Counted from the stretch's first letter, positions 13,579-21,986 are shown. The stretch is 53,069 nucleotides of DNA from Myxococcales bacterium (GCA_019634385.1 JAHQVK010000086.1:1-53069), one strand, 5' to 3'. The notes: generated by a model not told the origin, from the sequence alone. Numbers and translations: made by a program.

Positions 13579-14243
13579 CTTGACTTTCCTGAAGTTTGGA
13601 CTTGGCGTGAACCGAGTCCTAGGTTTAGGCGAGGAAGGACTCGAGGTGGGGGCATAGCTACAAAGGTTTTGGGTGGAATATCAGCGCTAATCGTACAATT
13701 CGGTCCGATGGTGACATCGTCACCTATTGTGACCGGTCCCATGACTACGGCACCAGGACCGAATGACACTCGGTCACCGACCACCGGGCCTTTGGGTATC
13801 CAGGAACCACCAGCACCAAAAGTGACGCCGTGACGAATAACACAGTCGTCCCCGATTTCCGCATTCAGATGCACAACGATGCCACCTTGGTGGGCGAGGT
13901 TTAAACGCCGACCTATCTTTACGGTGTCATATATTTCTATACCCAGGACATTACGACTAATAATGTACAATACCCAGTATGGAACTCGAAACACTTTTCT
14001 AAGTATCGGTGATCTTAGGGTGCGTGTCCAAGTTCCATATCGATAGCCTAGTAGTGCAATGTAACCTGAAGCAAAAGGGTCTCGAGGATTGACGCGATAG
14101 TCTTCTACAAGGGTCTTCCATAGACCTTGATGCCGAATTAGATCGGAGCCTCGATAGTTCGCTGGAGAGTCGTATTGTGCAGCCACTGGTTCAGGGCTTG
14201 CGACGCGTTCTGTTATGCGATCTAGTGTTTTTTGATGAGTCAC
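13560..14243 (-). CDS. Hexapeptide-repeat acyltransferase (serine acetyltransferase-like)
   Basis: A 227-residue left-handed beta-helix acyl- or acetyltransferase. The C-terminal half reads LNLAHQGGIVVHLNAEIGDD, CVIRHGVTFG, VVGDRVSFGPGAVVMGP and IGDDVTIGPNCTI, classical hexapeptide rungs. The His of HQGGIVVH is at the place of the catalytic His of CysE-type enzymes. The N-terminal half is helical. It is transcribed away from the ACP/ligase/reductase operon, so an acyl substrate other than plain serine is possible; I do not name it cysE because no cysteine gene adjoins. GTG start. Its last six residues and stop come from a family C repeat, so the native C-terminus may have been longer. Confidence 0.8.
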   Translation of the reverse strand: MTHQKTLDRITERVASPEPVAAQYDSPANYRGSDLIRHQGLWKTLVEDYRVNPRDPFASGYIALLGYRYGTWTRTLRSPILRKVFRVPYWVLYIISRNVLGIEIYDTVKIGRRLNLAHQGGIVVHLNAEIGDDCVIRHGVTFGAGGSWIPKGPVVGDRVSFGPGAVVMGPVTIGDDVTIGPNCTISADIPPKTFVAMPPPRVLPRLNLGLGSRQVQTSGKSSTAKTT

Positions 14244-14412
14244 TCTTGACCAAGCGATTTACTATGCGAATGAAGTTTAGGGAACAATGTTCTTTTTCTA
14301 AATTGCCGGCAAAATTTCGCATCCAGTCCAATTTTGCGTATTGGTTGTCGAGTGAACTCATAAGGTCGGGCGCGACTTTAGCGTGATGAAAATCTAGGTT
14401 AAGAAGGAAACA

Positions 14413-14427
14413 TTCGTAGCCTACGAA
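14413..14427. promoter_or_regulatory. Possible operator upstream of the ACP gene
   Basis: A perfect 7-bp inverted repeat around one base, TTCGTAG-C-CTACGAA, ending 11 bp before the ACP start and partly covering its purine-rich ribosome site. It could be a repressor site or a small hairpin. Weak evidence, sequence symmetry only. Confidence 0.3.
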
Positions 14428-14438
14428 GAGATGCACAT

Positions 14439-14684
14439 ATGTCTGAGAATGAAATTTTTCTAGAGATACAAAAAATCTTGAATGAAATCGCTGAGACAAA
14501 GGGGGTGGCTTTACCTACTTTGGAGGCAGATAGTGATCTGTTGGGCGGACAGTTTCCTATCGACTCACTCGACCTCGCATCCCTAGTGACAGATTTAGAG
14601 CAACTCACAAAAAACGACCCCTTCCGGGCAGGATTTGTAAACTTCAGAACCGCTGGTGAGCTCGCGAGACTCTACGCAAAATGA
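14439..14684 (+). CDS. Acyl carrier protein
   Basis: An 81-residue carrier protein. The 4'-phosphopantetheine serine is in the motif PIDSLDLASLV, preceded by the usual acidic stretch (EADSDLLGG). Length and helix pattern are normal for ACP. It is the first gene of a tight three-gene operon: its stop overlaps the start of the adenylating enzyme (ATGA). It would carry the acyl group activated by the next gene and reduced by the third. It differs from a housekeeping AcpP in sequence and has no fab genes nearby, so a dedicated role is likely. Confidence 0.85.
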   Translation: MSENEIFLEIQKILNEIAETKGVALPTLEADSDLLGGQFPIDSLDLASLVTDLEQLTKNDPFRAGFVNFRTAGELARLYAK

Positions 14685-16009
14685 AAAAAGACTCATCTAT
14701 GTCTGAGATCACAGACATGAAGATCACAGCTGATGATCATAACCCACTCGTACTTCGGGGTGAGTGTGTGGTGACTCGCAGCGAGATCTATCACCAAGCG
14801 ATGGAGCAAGCGGACCGGTATACGCGAGAACATATTTCTCGGGTCATGGTGTGTTCGGACGACCCCGTGAAGCTCCTAAGCACGATCAAAGGGTGTGTAA
14901 CCGCAGGTATTGATCTTTGGGTTGCACATACAAGTCTCTCCTCTTCAGTGCGTACCGAGATCGCGACTCATCATGGAATTGAGTTGATGATAGGGGATGA
15001 AGAAAAGAGAATTGAAAGTGATCAAACCATTGATAGGGCCAATCCTGTAGGTCGTATTCATACCATGACCTCTGGCACCTCCGGTAAACCAAAGATAGCA
15101 GAACATAGTCTCTCGTCACTACTGAGTCGTATCATGCCTACCAAGATGACTCGCTCTCACCACGGAGGCATGTGGTTATTGACCTATCAGGCAACCGGTT
15201 TTGCTGGTCTACAGGTGATTCTAACCGCTACGCTGTCTGGTGGGCAGATTGTGGTACCTGAGCAACGAACACCCATCGGTTTTTACAAAGCCGCCACGGC
15301 TCATTCAGTGACGCAAATTAGTGGTACTCCGACTTTCTGGCGGGCCTTCCTCATGGTTGTTGAGCCTGAAACCCTAAAACTCCGCCAAGTCACCTTGGGA
15401 GGTGAAGTCGTTGATCAAGGTACACTAGACCGACTGCGTGAGGCCTTTCCGTCCGCTCGGATCACCCACATCTACGCGTCTACTGAGGCCGGTGTCGTTT
15501 TTACCGTCCATGACGGACAAGAAGGGTTTCCAATCTCATTTTTGCAAGAGGATGTCCCCGGAGTTAAATTACGAGTTCGGGATGGTCGGTTGCAGGTAAA
15601 AAGCCCATCAGCTATGAGGGCATATGCAACTATAAAAAGGCAGCCGTTCACGGAGGATGGCTGGCTTGATACGCAAGATCGTTGCGAAGTTCGAGGGGAG
15701 CGAGGCTTTATTCTTGGACGAGAAGATGCGGTTATCAACGTTGCTGGGTCAAAAGTATATCCTCTCGAAATCGAGCGATTTCTACTGCAACTACCAAGTA
15801 TACGTGAAGCCAGAGCATATGGGGTTCCTAACCCGATAGCGGGCATGATTGTAGGTGCTGATGTTGTCCTTGATCCCCAAATCGTGCCGGCGCCAACAAA
15901 AAGAGATATAATTACAACCTGCCAGCAGAACCTAGCCAGCTACCAAGTACCTCGACTGCTTACTGTGGTAGACAGCATCGATATACAGGCTTCAGGCAAG
16001 AAAGGGTAG
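14681..16009 (+). CDS. AMP-dependent acyl-adenylating enzyme (acyl-CoA/ACP ligase family)
   Basis: ANL-superfamily enzyme that activates a carboxylic acid as acyl-AMP and probably loads it on the ACP encoded upstream. The phosphate-binding loop TMTSGTSGKPK lies at about 128-138, the YASTEAG motif at about 265-271, the hinge-side GWLDTQD near 327, GREDAVINVAGSKVYPLEIE follows, and the C-terminal lysine is in QASGKKG at the very end. At 442 residues it is shorter than typical ligases, mainly by a reduced N-terminal subdomain. The start overlaps the ACP stop (translational coupling); a second ATG at 14699 is an alternative. Substrate unknown. Confidence 0.85.
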   Translation: MKKDSSMSEITDMKITADDHNPLVLRGECVVTRSEIYHQAMEQADRYTREHISRVMVCSDDPVKLLSTIKGCVTAGIDLWVAHTSLSSSVRTEIATHHGIELMIGDEEKRIESDQTIDRANPVGRIHTMTSGTSGKPKIAEHSLSSLLSRIMPTKMTRSHHGGMWLLTYQATGFAGLQVILTATLSGGQIVVPEQRTPIGFYKAATAHSVTQISGTPTFWRAFLMVVEPETLKLRQVTLGGEVVDQGTLDRLREAFPSARITHIYASTEAGVVFTVHDGQEGFPISFLQEDVPGVKLRVRDGRLQVKSPSAMRAYATIKRQPFTEDGWLDTQDRCEVRGERGFILGREDAVINVAGSKVYPLEIERFLLQLPSIREARAYGVPNPIAGMIVGADVVLDPQIVPAPTKRDIITTCQQNLASYQVPRLLTVVDSIDIQASGKKG

Positions 16010-16012
16010 AGA

Positions 16013-16753
16013 ATGGGGCTTAAACGGCATGTGATTGTGACTGGTGGAAGCCGAGGTCTAGGCGCTGCATTTGTGGAGGCGTTGCTAACGGATGGCTACC
16101 GAGTGTCCGCATGTAGTCGCACACCCTCGGACTTTACTGAGCGTATGCAAAAGGCTCACAGGAAGCAGTTTTTTTACCAGGCATGCGAGGTAGGAAATTC
16201 TGATGGAGTTGATTCATTTGTAAACACTGCCATTGATGAGGCGGGAGAAGATACTCTTTGGGGGTTGATCAATAATGCGGGCATCGCTAGGACAGGAATC
16301 TTAGCCTCTTTTCCAAACATAGAGAGTGAAAGTATCCTTCGCGTTAATCTCCTGGGTGCCATACAAGTATGTCGAGCTGCTACTCGCTATCTCCTAAAGT
16401 CTAGTCAAGGAGGCCGAATCCTAAACATCAGCTCAATTATTGGTTCTAGAGGCTATAATGGAATGGCAGCTTATAGTGCTTCCAAAGCGGGAATGGATGG
16501 GGTCACTCGTGCGCTTGCCAGGGAGTTAGGGCGACGACAAGTCACTGTAAATAGCGTGTGCCCAGGATATGTAGAGACAGAGATGTCCTCTACATTGAGC
16601 TCGACTCAGCTCGCGCAGATATCACGCCGAACGCCGATCGGACGTTTAGCCACAGAAGAGGATGTGGTTGAGTTAGTACGCTTTTTGTTGAGCGACAGAG
16701 CGGCAATGATTACCGGTCAATGCATCCTCGTTGACGGGGGTATAAGTTGTTGA
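16013..16753 (+). CDS. Short-chain dehydrogenase/reductase, FabG-like
   Basis: A 246-residue classical SDR, likely a 3-oxoacyl-ACP reductase or related NAD(P)H-dependent ketoreductase. The cofactor loop TGGSRGLG is at residues 10-17, NNAG follows at about 87, catalytic Ser in the SSIIGS region, and Tyr and Lys in YSASKAG near 154-158; PGYVETEM is the usual substrate-loop motif. It starts 3 bp after the adenylating gene, completing the ACP-ligase-reductase operon. It could be mistaken for housekeeping FabG, but the setting suggests a specialised pathway. Confidence 0.88.
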   Translation: MGLKRHVIVTGGSRGLGAAFVEALLTDGYRVSACSRTPSDFTERMQKAHRKQFFYQACEVGNSDGVDSFVNTAIDEAGEDTLWGLINNAGIARTGILASFPNIESESILRVNLLGAIQVCRAATRYLLKSSQGGRILNISSIIGSRGYNGMAAYSASKAGMDGVTRALARELGRRQVTVNSVCPGYVETEMSSTLSSTQLAQISRRTPIGRLATEEDVVELVRFLLSDRAAMITGQCILVDGGISC

Positions 16754-17118
16754 AAATTAGATTGCTAGCCGCCCGCTGCGCGGGCTGAAAAAAACCCTCC
16801 TTCGTGCGGTTCTCCGAGAATATATTGCCCGGATCCGCCTTTCGTTGGTTACATACACCGGTGAGCCGTTCTCTTTGTCGAGAAGTTCACAGAAATCCCG
16901 TCGAAAACTATCTTTTATTGGCCAAATAGACTTCCTGTTAGCTAGTAGCCGGTTGATTTGGCCATGAGTGTAGCTGTCGAGCCCGGCTTTTCTTGAAACG
17001 CTCTGACGACGAGGCGAGCGTGCCTGGCGGTACCTGACCGAGGAGAGACTTTTCGTGGTCAGGACGTTTCACGGAAAGACCGGCCCATAGATGCGTGCAG
17101 GGCTAGATCAACCGGCTG
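16754..17118. other. Intergenic region with element remnants
   Basis: It holds a long family B copy from 16942. At about 16810-16940 a stretch (CCGCCTTTCGTTGGTTACATACACC) loosely resembles the interior of family A and may be a decayed A copy. A GC-rich stem at 16771-16785 follows the reductase gene but has A rather than T bases after it. Confidence 0.45.
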
Positions 17119-17122
17119 CTAG
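16942..17122. repeat. Family B element, long form with insert
   Basis: Ends CTAGTAGCCGGTTGAT and ATCAACCGGCTGCTAG. The interior holds the extra segment with CGAGCGTGCCTGGCGGTACC that is absent from the 118-bp copies. The right end supplies the TAG stop codon of the minus-strand gene at 17119-17796. Confidence 0.85.
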
Positions 17123-17796
17123 CGTGTTGGTCTTGTACTGTAGATCATTTGGAGTCTCGCAAACCACTGAGCACCGGACTCGGACGACTCTTGTTCTACT
17201 TCGGGGAGTTCAATCTCTGCAATCTCTACCAGTTGTTGGAAAGCCCATTCGGGATCTATCTTCGCCGCTGGTCCTTTTGCCTTGGGGTGCTTGGCGTTCA
17301 GCTTTTTAATCAGGCTGCATCGGCCCTTAGGGGAGGTGGCGAACAGACTTTGGACAAAAGAGTCCGGTCCTAGTTCTTCAACGAGGGCCCCAAAATGATC
17401 GAGAGTTCGCTTTTTCGCAGGGAGAAGTTTATCGAGCGGCTCTGGCTTTTCGAAAGGCACGGCTTCACCGAGTGTCAGTGCCACTAGATGCTGCCGTGCC
17501 CACTCTGCATCCAGATTTTTTGCAGCGCCCGCCGCCATGGGGTGGTGGGGATCTATACGTTTAATGACTATACGAGTGACTGTGTCCGAGACCGAGTCTA
17601 TGACCAACCTAAACTCTTCGTCTCCCAGCGTTTCCAAGAACGCCTGTAGGTGCTTGATATCAAAAGTCTTTAGCTTAAGTACCGTTTCCACTGCTTTGAC
17701 CGCTGGTTGGCGGAGCTGAGGCCGAAGCGTTTGAGAGAGTTTCGGATCATTGAGGAGGGTGCGGACCACCACAATCGGATCAAACAGCGTGGCCAT
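17119..17796 (-). CDS. ParA-linked hypothetical protein
   Basis: A 225-residue soluble, largely helical protein of unknown family. It begins 17 bp inside the 3' end of the ParA gene, with GAGG before its ATG, so the two are co-expressed and probably work together. Two regions share a pattern: IDPHHPMAAGAAKNLDAEWARQHLVAL and LNAKHPKAKGPAAKIDPEWAFQQLVEI both read HP-x-A-x-G-x-AA-x-x-(L/I)D-x-EWA-x-QxLV, so the protein is a tandem repeat of about 95 residues. No ParB helix-turn-helix is visible. Its TAG stop lies within the end of a family B element. Confidence 0.6.
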   Translation of the reverse strand: MATLFDPIVVVRTLLNDPKLSQTLRPQLRQPAVKAVETVLKLKTFDIKHLQAFLETLGDEEFRLVIDSVSDTVTRIVIKRIDPHHPMAAGAAKNLDAEWARQHLVALTLGEAVPFEKPEPLDKLLPAKKRTLDHFGALVEELGPDSFVQSLFATSPKGRCSLIKKLNAKHPKAKGPAAKIDPEWAFQQLVEIAEIELPEVEQESSESGAQWFARLQMIYSTRPTR

Positions 17797-18694
17797 TCAA
17801 AACCTCATCGACTTCATTTGCCAATTTCTCCAACTCGTCACCCACAGAACCCCACCGCTGTTGATAGGTGCGAGGTTTGTCTGCGTCCATTTGCATTGCG
17901 TCCGAGACGTGTATCGTATCTCGGATTTGGGTGGCAAACAGGCGGTAGGGTGCGGCCTCTGTATCGGCGGCAGAGCGCATACGCGACAGATATTGTTGAT
18001 GATGTTGGGTGTTGGCTCTGACCCGGGTGGCGAGCGCAAACAGTTTAGCTGCTCTTTGGTTTCGGTGGGTTCTTCCGCGTTCTTGCTGTTGGCTTAGATA
18101 AGTACAAAACTGGGGAAGACCTTGAGCAGAGAGAAAGTCGGGAATGGATGGTATGATGACTAAGTCGGCAATCTGAATAGCGGCCTCCGCAATGGGAGAT
18201 ATTCCTGGAGCGCAGTCAAAAAGTGTAATGTCAAAAGTTTTTCGGAGTGTCCGAGAGTCTCGGCTGAGAATTTGGGCCAGGCGATGTTCGATTGCTCGAA
18301 GGCCTAATTTATAACTGTTCAGCTTGATGATGATGTCTCGCTCTGCAGCGCGCAATTCTGGTGAAGCGGGGAGTAAGGTGACGTTAAGCACTTTGCCTAG
18401 ATGAGTGACTACGGATTGACCGGCCACCAAGTAGTCACTTACTTGAGTGGGAAGCTGTTCACTAAACTGTCCGTCCACATTCGTGGTGAAATAGTGTTCA
18501 ACGGTCTTCGCTGCACCCAGAGCTTGCTGATAATTGGAAAGTCCTACCGAACAGACACTCGCGTTTGCTTGGGGGTCAAGATCAGCGACGAGTACTCGCC
18601 GGCCCCGGGCCGCAAAAGTGTCTGCCAGACTAACGGTGGTTGTCGTTTTACCAACTCCTCCCTTCATATTTGCAATAGCTATTAAATACCCCAT
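17780..18694 (-). CDS. ParA/MinD-family ATPase
   Basis: Deviant Walker-A ATPase of the ParA group, used for positioning plasmids, chromosomes or protein cargo. MKGGVGKTTTT is at residues 10-20, the A' motif VLVADLDPQAN at about 36, and the switch region ITLFDCAPG near 150. At 304 residues it lacks the long N-terminal DNA-binding domain of plasmid type Ia ParAs. There is no parB; the overlapping downstream gene is the only candidate partner, so it may be an orphan cargo-positioning ParA rather than a segregation system. Confidence 0.85.
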   Translation of the reverse strand: MGYLIAIANMKGGVGKTTTTVSLADTFAARGRRVLVADLDPQANASVCSVGLSNYQQALGAAKTVEHYFTTNVDGQFSEQLPTQVSDYLVAGQSVVTHLGKVLNVTLLPASPELRAAERDIIIKLNSYKLGLRAIEHRLAQILSRDSRTLRKTFDITLFDCAPGISPIAEAAIQIADLVIIPSIPDFLSAQGLPQFCTYLSQQQERGRTHRNQRAAKLFALATRVRANTQHHQQYLSRMRSAADTEAAPYRLFATQIRDTIHVSDAMQMDADKPRTYQQRWGSVGDELEKLANEVDEVLNGHAV

Positions 18695-18825
18695 TGTTTA
18701 GCTCTGTGAGCGTGAGTAAATAACCATGGATGCAGTGAGTTCAAGATTTAGTTTGTAGAAAGCTGAGGGCTAGACGAAGAGTATAATCCTCGCTAGGAGC
18801 GTTTTTATATCTGAAGGGATTATAT

Positions 18826-18943
18826 TAGCAGCCGGTTGATTCGGCCATGTGTGTAGCTGTCGAGCCCGGCTTTTCGTGGTCAGGACCTTTCACGGAAAGA
18901 CCGGCCGACAGATGCATGCAGGGCTAGATCAACCGGCTGCTAG
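18826..18943. repeat. Family B element, standard 118-bp form
   Basis: TAGCAGCCGGTTGAT at the left, ATCAACCGGCTGCTAG at the right. Inside, CGAGCCCGGCTTTTCGTG pairs imperfectly with CACGGAAAGACCGGCCG, so the whole unit is one long hairpin. Confidence 0.9.
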
Positions 18944-19008
18944 GTCAAGAATGTACAAAAGCGGCTACTGGCGGTGGTGTCTGAAGTGCCTATAGGGTTG
19001 CTTGGGGC

Positions 19009-19110
19009 GTAATGTTGTATGGGCAGTAATATTGTTTAGGCAGTAGTGTTGGTTAGGTTGTGATGTTGTATTAGCTGTAATATTGTTCAGGTGGTAGTGT
19101 TGTTTAGGCC
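19009..19110. repeat. 17-bp tandem array, six units
   Basis: Six consecutive 17-bp units, for example GTAATGTTGTATGGGCA, GTAATATTGTTTAGGCA, GTAGTGTTGTTTAGGCC. Each differs by several bases but the phase is exact, so the array is old and degenerate. Confidence 0.8.
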
Positions 19111-19338
19111 GTAGGCTGATCTGATACTCGTTTGTTGTATGTGCAAGGTTGCAACTGCTTTGATGCGGTTGTGTGAGGCGGAAGTCGTGCGGCGTTGTCG
19201 GGTTGTTGGCCGACGGATGCTTGAGGCACTCGCGGGTGTGTTTGCCGCGTAGGGAGTCTCAGCTGGTTGTAATAATCATAGTTTGTGACGGATATGACTG
19301 TGATGAGACAATGAGCAGTTGGATTGATGTCAATTGCT

Positions 19339-19456
19339 TAGCAGCCGGTTGATATGGCTATGAGTGTAGCTATCGAGCCCGGCTTTTCGTGATCAGGACC
19401 TTTCACGGAAAGACCGGCCGATAGATGCGCGCAGGGCTAGATCAACAGGCTGTTAG
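19339..19456. repeat. Family B element, 118-bp form
   Basis: Same orientation as the 18826 copy, ending ATCAACAGGCTGTTAG. Its last bases run into a partial family C element (AGAATCAACAAGCGG), so the two families are joined here. Confidence 0.85.
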
Positions 19457-19534
19457 AATCAACAAGCGGTTGCGCAGCGGGGCATAGCCACGAGTAGGAG
19501 CAGGAACTTGGGTTCAACCCAAATTCCTGCTGTA
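19455..19534 (+). repeat. Family C element, left part missing
   Basis: It retains the second half of the AT-rich hairpin, the GC-rich block (GCGCAGCGGGGCATAG) and the T-arm-like hairpin ACTTGGGTTCAACCCAA, ending CTGCTGTA. The left third was lost at the junction with family B. Confidence 0.7.
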
Positions 19535-19768
19535 TTCGTTTCTACAGTATCGCTTGGTTATAGTTTAATTTCTGCAATTAGGCTCGACAAAGACTCGATG
19601 CGCGATGAGTTGAAGATTTGTAGAAAATAGAGAGGACTCACGAACGGAACTTTTCTGTGGGGTGTAAACTGCTGATGACCAAAAGTTGAGATAAATATCA
19701 GAAAGTTGATACTATTCCGAATAATAGTATTTGAAATCTATGGTCTCGCTCATGCACAGTGTTGATGA

Positions 19769-20515
19769 ATGTACAAATATTTAGTTGTTTTTGCGATTGT
19801 AGCTGCCTGTATATTTGCTTGTGATCCATCTGGTGATTGCACGCTGGTTGATGGGTTCGCTAGATGTTTTCCGGGTGACGACCCCTTACCGGATCCGAAT
19901 GATGGCACGTGTGGAGGTCTGAGCGGTTTAGGTTGTGAAAATGGGTTCTATTGTCAGTATGAAGCTTACAGTCTCTGTGGTGCTGATGATGGTCTTGGGG
20001 AGTGTCTTCTTATTCCTGATATCTGCACCGAAGTCTATGATCCGGTATGTGGTTGTGACGATGTCACCTATGACAATGCCTGCAATGCTGCCATTGAATC
20101 GATTTCGGTAGCTTACACTGGGGAATGCACGGACGCTCCACCCCCGCCGGATGGTGCTCCGTGCGGTGGAAACGGTGGTATCTCATGTGGGGGAGGATAC
20201 TACTGTCACTATGAGCCCGAAGCACGGTGTGGAGCAGCTGATGAGCAAGGGGAGTGCCGCCGAGTCGATAAGGCCTGTGGGGGAGCCGAGCGCTCCATTT
20301 GTGGTTGCGATGATACTACTTACCCCAGTGCTTGTGAAGCAGCTTCGGCGGGGGTTTCGGTGGCTTATGATAGGGCTTGTGAGTGTACCTCCGATGACTG
20401 CGAAGCCCCACGGGAAGGCTATTGCCCACCGGTGTGTACCAACGTGGCGACGAATGGTCCTAGGCAATGCGAGTTGGTTCCGAGGCCTTGTCCGCCACCT
20501 CCTAAAAAATGGTGA
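19769..20515 (+). CDS. Lipoprotein with two Kazal-type domains
   Basis: A 248-residue surface lipoprotein. The signal sequence MYKYLVVFAIVAACIFAC ends in a plausible lipobox Cys. Two Kazal-like domains follow: VYDPVCGCDDVTYDNACNAA (about 89-115) and RSICGCDDTTYPSACEAASA (about 175-200). Between them is a duplicated Cys motif, NGFYCQYE and GGYYCHYE, so the whole unit is a tandem repeat. Kazal domains inhibit serine proteases; a role in protecting the cell from its own or prey proteases is inference. The window also encodes a large secreted protease, a possible context but not a proven partner. Followed by two family C elements. Confidence 0.85.
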   Translation: MYKYLVVFAIVAACIFACDPSGDCTLVDGFARCFPGDDPLPDPNDGTCGGLSGLGCENGFYCQYEAYSLCGADDGLGECLLIPDICTEVYDPVCGCDDVTYDNACNAAIESISVAYTGECTDAPPPPDGAPCGGNGGISCGGGYYCHYEPEARCGAADEQGECRRVDKACGGAERSICGCDDTTYPSACEAASAGVSVAYDRACECTSDDCEAPREGYCPPVCTNVATNGPRQCELVPRPCPPPPKKW

Positions 20516-20599
20516 GAGGCTGCTAAAGTAGATTCCAGCACTGGTGATGATGTGAGCGTAGTGAACAAATGGTTGGTTTTTAAACGCCTTGGTACAAAT

Positions 20600-20656
20600 T
20601 ACAGCAAAGACCCCTTGAATTGATTCTGTAAGAATCAACAAGTGGTCTTTGTTATA
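20600..20656. repeat. Family C short hairpin form
   Basis: TACAGCAAAGACCCCTTGAA then TTGATTCT-GTA-AGAATCAA and CAAGTGGTCTTTGTTATA. Same single-hairpin design as 5434-5492, with decay at the right tip. It lies 85 bp after the Kazal gene and could terminate it. Confidence 0.8.
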
Positions 20657-20694
20657 TCGATCATTTTCGCCTCTCATTAGTTACATACGGTCTG

Positions 20695-20809
20695 TACAGC
20701 AATGACCCCCTTGAATTGATTCTGTAAGAATCAACAAGTGGGCGCTCAGCGGGGCTATGCCCGGCGTAGAAGCAGGAGCTTGGGTTCAACCCAAGTGATT
20801 TCTGCGGTA
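20695..20809 (+). repeat. Family C element, full length
   Basis: One of the cleanest copies. Stem 1 is TTGATTCT-GTA-AGAATCAA flanked by CCCTTG/CAAGTGG, stem 2 GGGGC-TAT-GCCCG, stem 3 ACTTGGG..CCCAAGT (first base G-shifted here), closed by TACAGCA/TGCGGTA. Confidence 0.85.
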
Positions 20810-20968
20810 TGTACCCGTATCGTCAAAATGCCTCACGAAAAGCTTACCTCGGACTATGCTGACTGGCCCCAATCAACGGGGGCCTAAACATCTTTGATGC
20901 TTGTGGGTTCGTTGACTTGGTGCTCATTAAGAGGTGACTTAGCTGTGCATCGGTCCTAGGCAGGCTGG

Positions 20969-21871
20969 GTGTGGACATGGGTGATCGCATTTTTTCTGGA
21001 TCAACTGGGTATGGACACTCCGAGTCGTTACCTTCCGGTCGTGTGGCTGGAGCGGTTGGTTCAGTGGGTTGTTCGCGGGGTTGATGGGTACCGATTCTCC
21101 CGTGGGAGTTCCCCATACGTGGGGGGTGTGGTCGTGCTGGTCTTGCCGGTGTTGGTGGTTTGGGGGATTGTTAAAGGTCGGGGCATGATACCTGAGTTTC
21201 TCCATGTACTTGTGGATGTCTGGTGTCTGGTGGCTAGTTTTACTTTCACTGGGCTTGGACGAACGGCGTTGAGTATGGCTCAGGCTGTGGATCAAGGGGA
21301 TGTGGGTAGAGGCCAAAGCCAGCTGAGAAACGTTTCTGACGAGGTTCCCGAAGGCTTAAGTGGGCCGGATTTGTCTGCAGTGACTATTCAATGGGTGGTA
21401 GAGAAAGTTTCTAATAGTTTTGTGGCGCCGCTATTTTTTTACTTGTTATTTGGACTCAGTGGGGTGGTCTTTTATCAGGTTGTTCGAAGCTTGTATGAGG
21501 CAGGTCAGTGTAGCGAAGGATATAGTGGTTTAGATAAGGCTTCATGTCGATGTTACGAATTGTTGAACTATATCCCTGCGCGAATGACTGCTGGGTTGTT
21601 GCTCATAGCAGGGAAGTTACATGGGGCATCGATCGGGGAAGGGTTGCGAATCTGGCAACGGGATGGGCGTCGCACACCAAGCATGAACGCTGGTCAACCC
21701 ATAGCGGTGATGGCTGGGCTGCTCGGAGTACGGTTGGAAAAATTGGGGATTTATGGGCTGGGTGATCCCCACACGGAGCTGAATGGGCGCACCATTCGTC
21801 AGGCATGGGTGATGGCGGAGACCAGCGGATGGCTTGCATTTGGCATTGGGTTTGTCTGTCTGCGATACTAG
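20969..21871 (+). CDS. cbiB: Adenosylcobinamide-phosphate synthase CbiB/CobD
   Basis: Inner-membrane enzyme of the late cobalamin pathway that joins adenosylcobyric acid and the aminopropanol side chain. Typical landmarks are present: the opening membrane segment with FFLDQLGMDTPSRYLPVVW, FVAPLFFYLLFGLSGVVFYQ in the middle (family SVVAPLFY..GGxPGAxxYK), NYIPARMT, and RDGRRTPSMNAGQPIAVMAG near the C-terminus. The 300 residues fit the family. GTG start. No other cobalamin gene is nearby, so it is a dispersed pathway gene. The TAG stop at 21869-21871 is the first part of a family B element, so the C-terminus (CLRY) ends exactly at the repeat. Confidence 0.88.
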   Translation: MWTWVIAFFLDQLGMDTPSRYLPVVWLERLVQWVVRGVDGYRFSRGSSPYVGGVVVLVLPVLVVWGIVKGRGMIPEFLHVLVDVWCLVASFTFTGLGRTALSMAQAVDQGDVGRGQSQLRNVSDEVPEGLSGPDLSAVTIQWVVEKVSNSFVAPLFFYLLFGLSGVVFYQVVRSLYEAGQCSEGYSGLDKASCRCYELLNYIPARMTAGLLLIAGKLHGASIGEGLRIWQRDGRRTPSMNAGQPIAVMAGLLGVRLEKLGIYGLGDPHTELNGRTIRQAWVMAETSGWLAFGIGFVCLRY

Positions 21872-21986
21872 CAGCCGGTTGATCTAGCCCTGCACGCATC
21901 TATGGGCCGGTCTTTCCGTCGTCAGGGCGTTTCACGAAAAGCCGGCCTCGATAGCTACACACCGGGCTAAATCAACCGGCTGCTAG
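21868..21986. repeat. Family B element at the cbiB stop
   Basis: CTAGCAGCCGGTTGATCTAG at the left, ATCAACCGGCTGCTAG at the right, inverted relative to the 18826 copy. The left CTAG contains the cbiB stop codon. It also lies 80 bp beyond the 3' end of the convergent beta-lactamase-fold gene, so it could terminate both. Confidence 0.9.

Larger units (their letters stand above)
18695..19768. other. 1.1-kb gene-free interval with four repeats
   Basis: Two family B copies (18826-18943 and 19339-19456), a 17-bp tandem array (19009-19110) and a partial family C (19455-19534). The remaining sequence, including 19111-19338 and 19535-19768, shows nothing I can name. It separates the divergent ParA and Kazal genes and must hold both promoters. 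Confidence 0.6.
20516..20968. other. Intergenic region with two family C elements
   Basis: A short-form C hairpin (20600-20656) and a full C element (20695-20809) lie in tandem. The 40 bp between them (TCGCCTCTCATTAGTTACATAC) faintly recall family A. The stretch 20810-20968 contains nothing identifiable. Confidence 0.55.

Noticed and set aside
16771..16785. Intrinsic terminator after the short-chain reductase
   Set aside because: The stem GCCCGC-TGC-GCGGGC is good, but it is followed by A bases on the coding strand and not by a T tract.
18826..19534. Integron attC-like cassette sites
   Set aside because: Ends differ from attC core sites, no integrase is present, and the genes between elements face both ways with their own signals.
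20183..20677. 164-codon minus-strand frame
   Set aside because: It is antisense to the Kazal lipoprotein and starts inside a family C repeat; no protein features.
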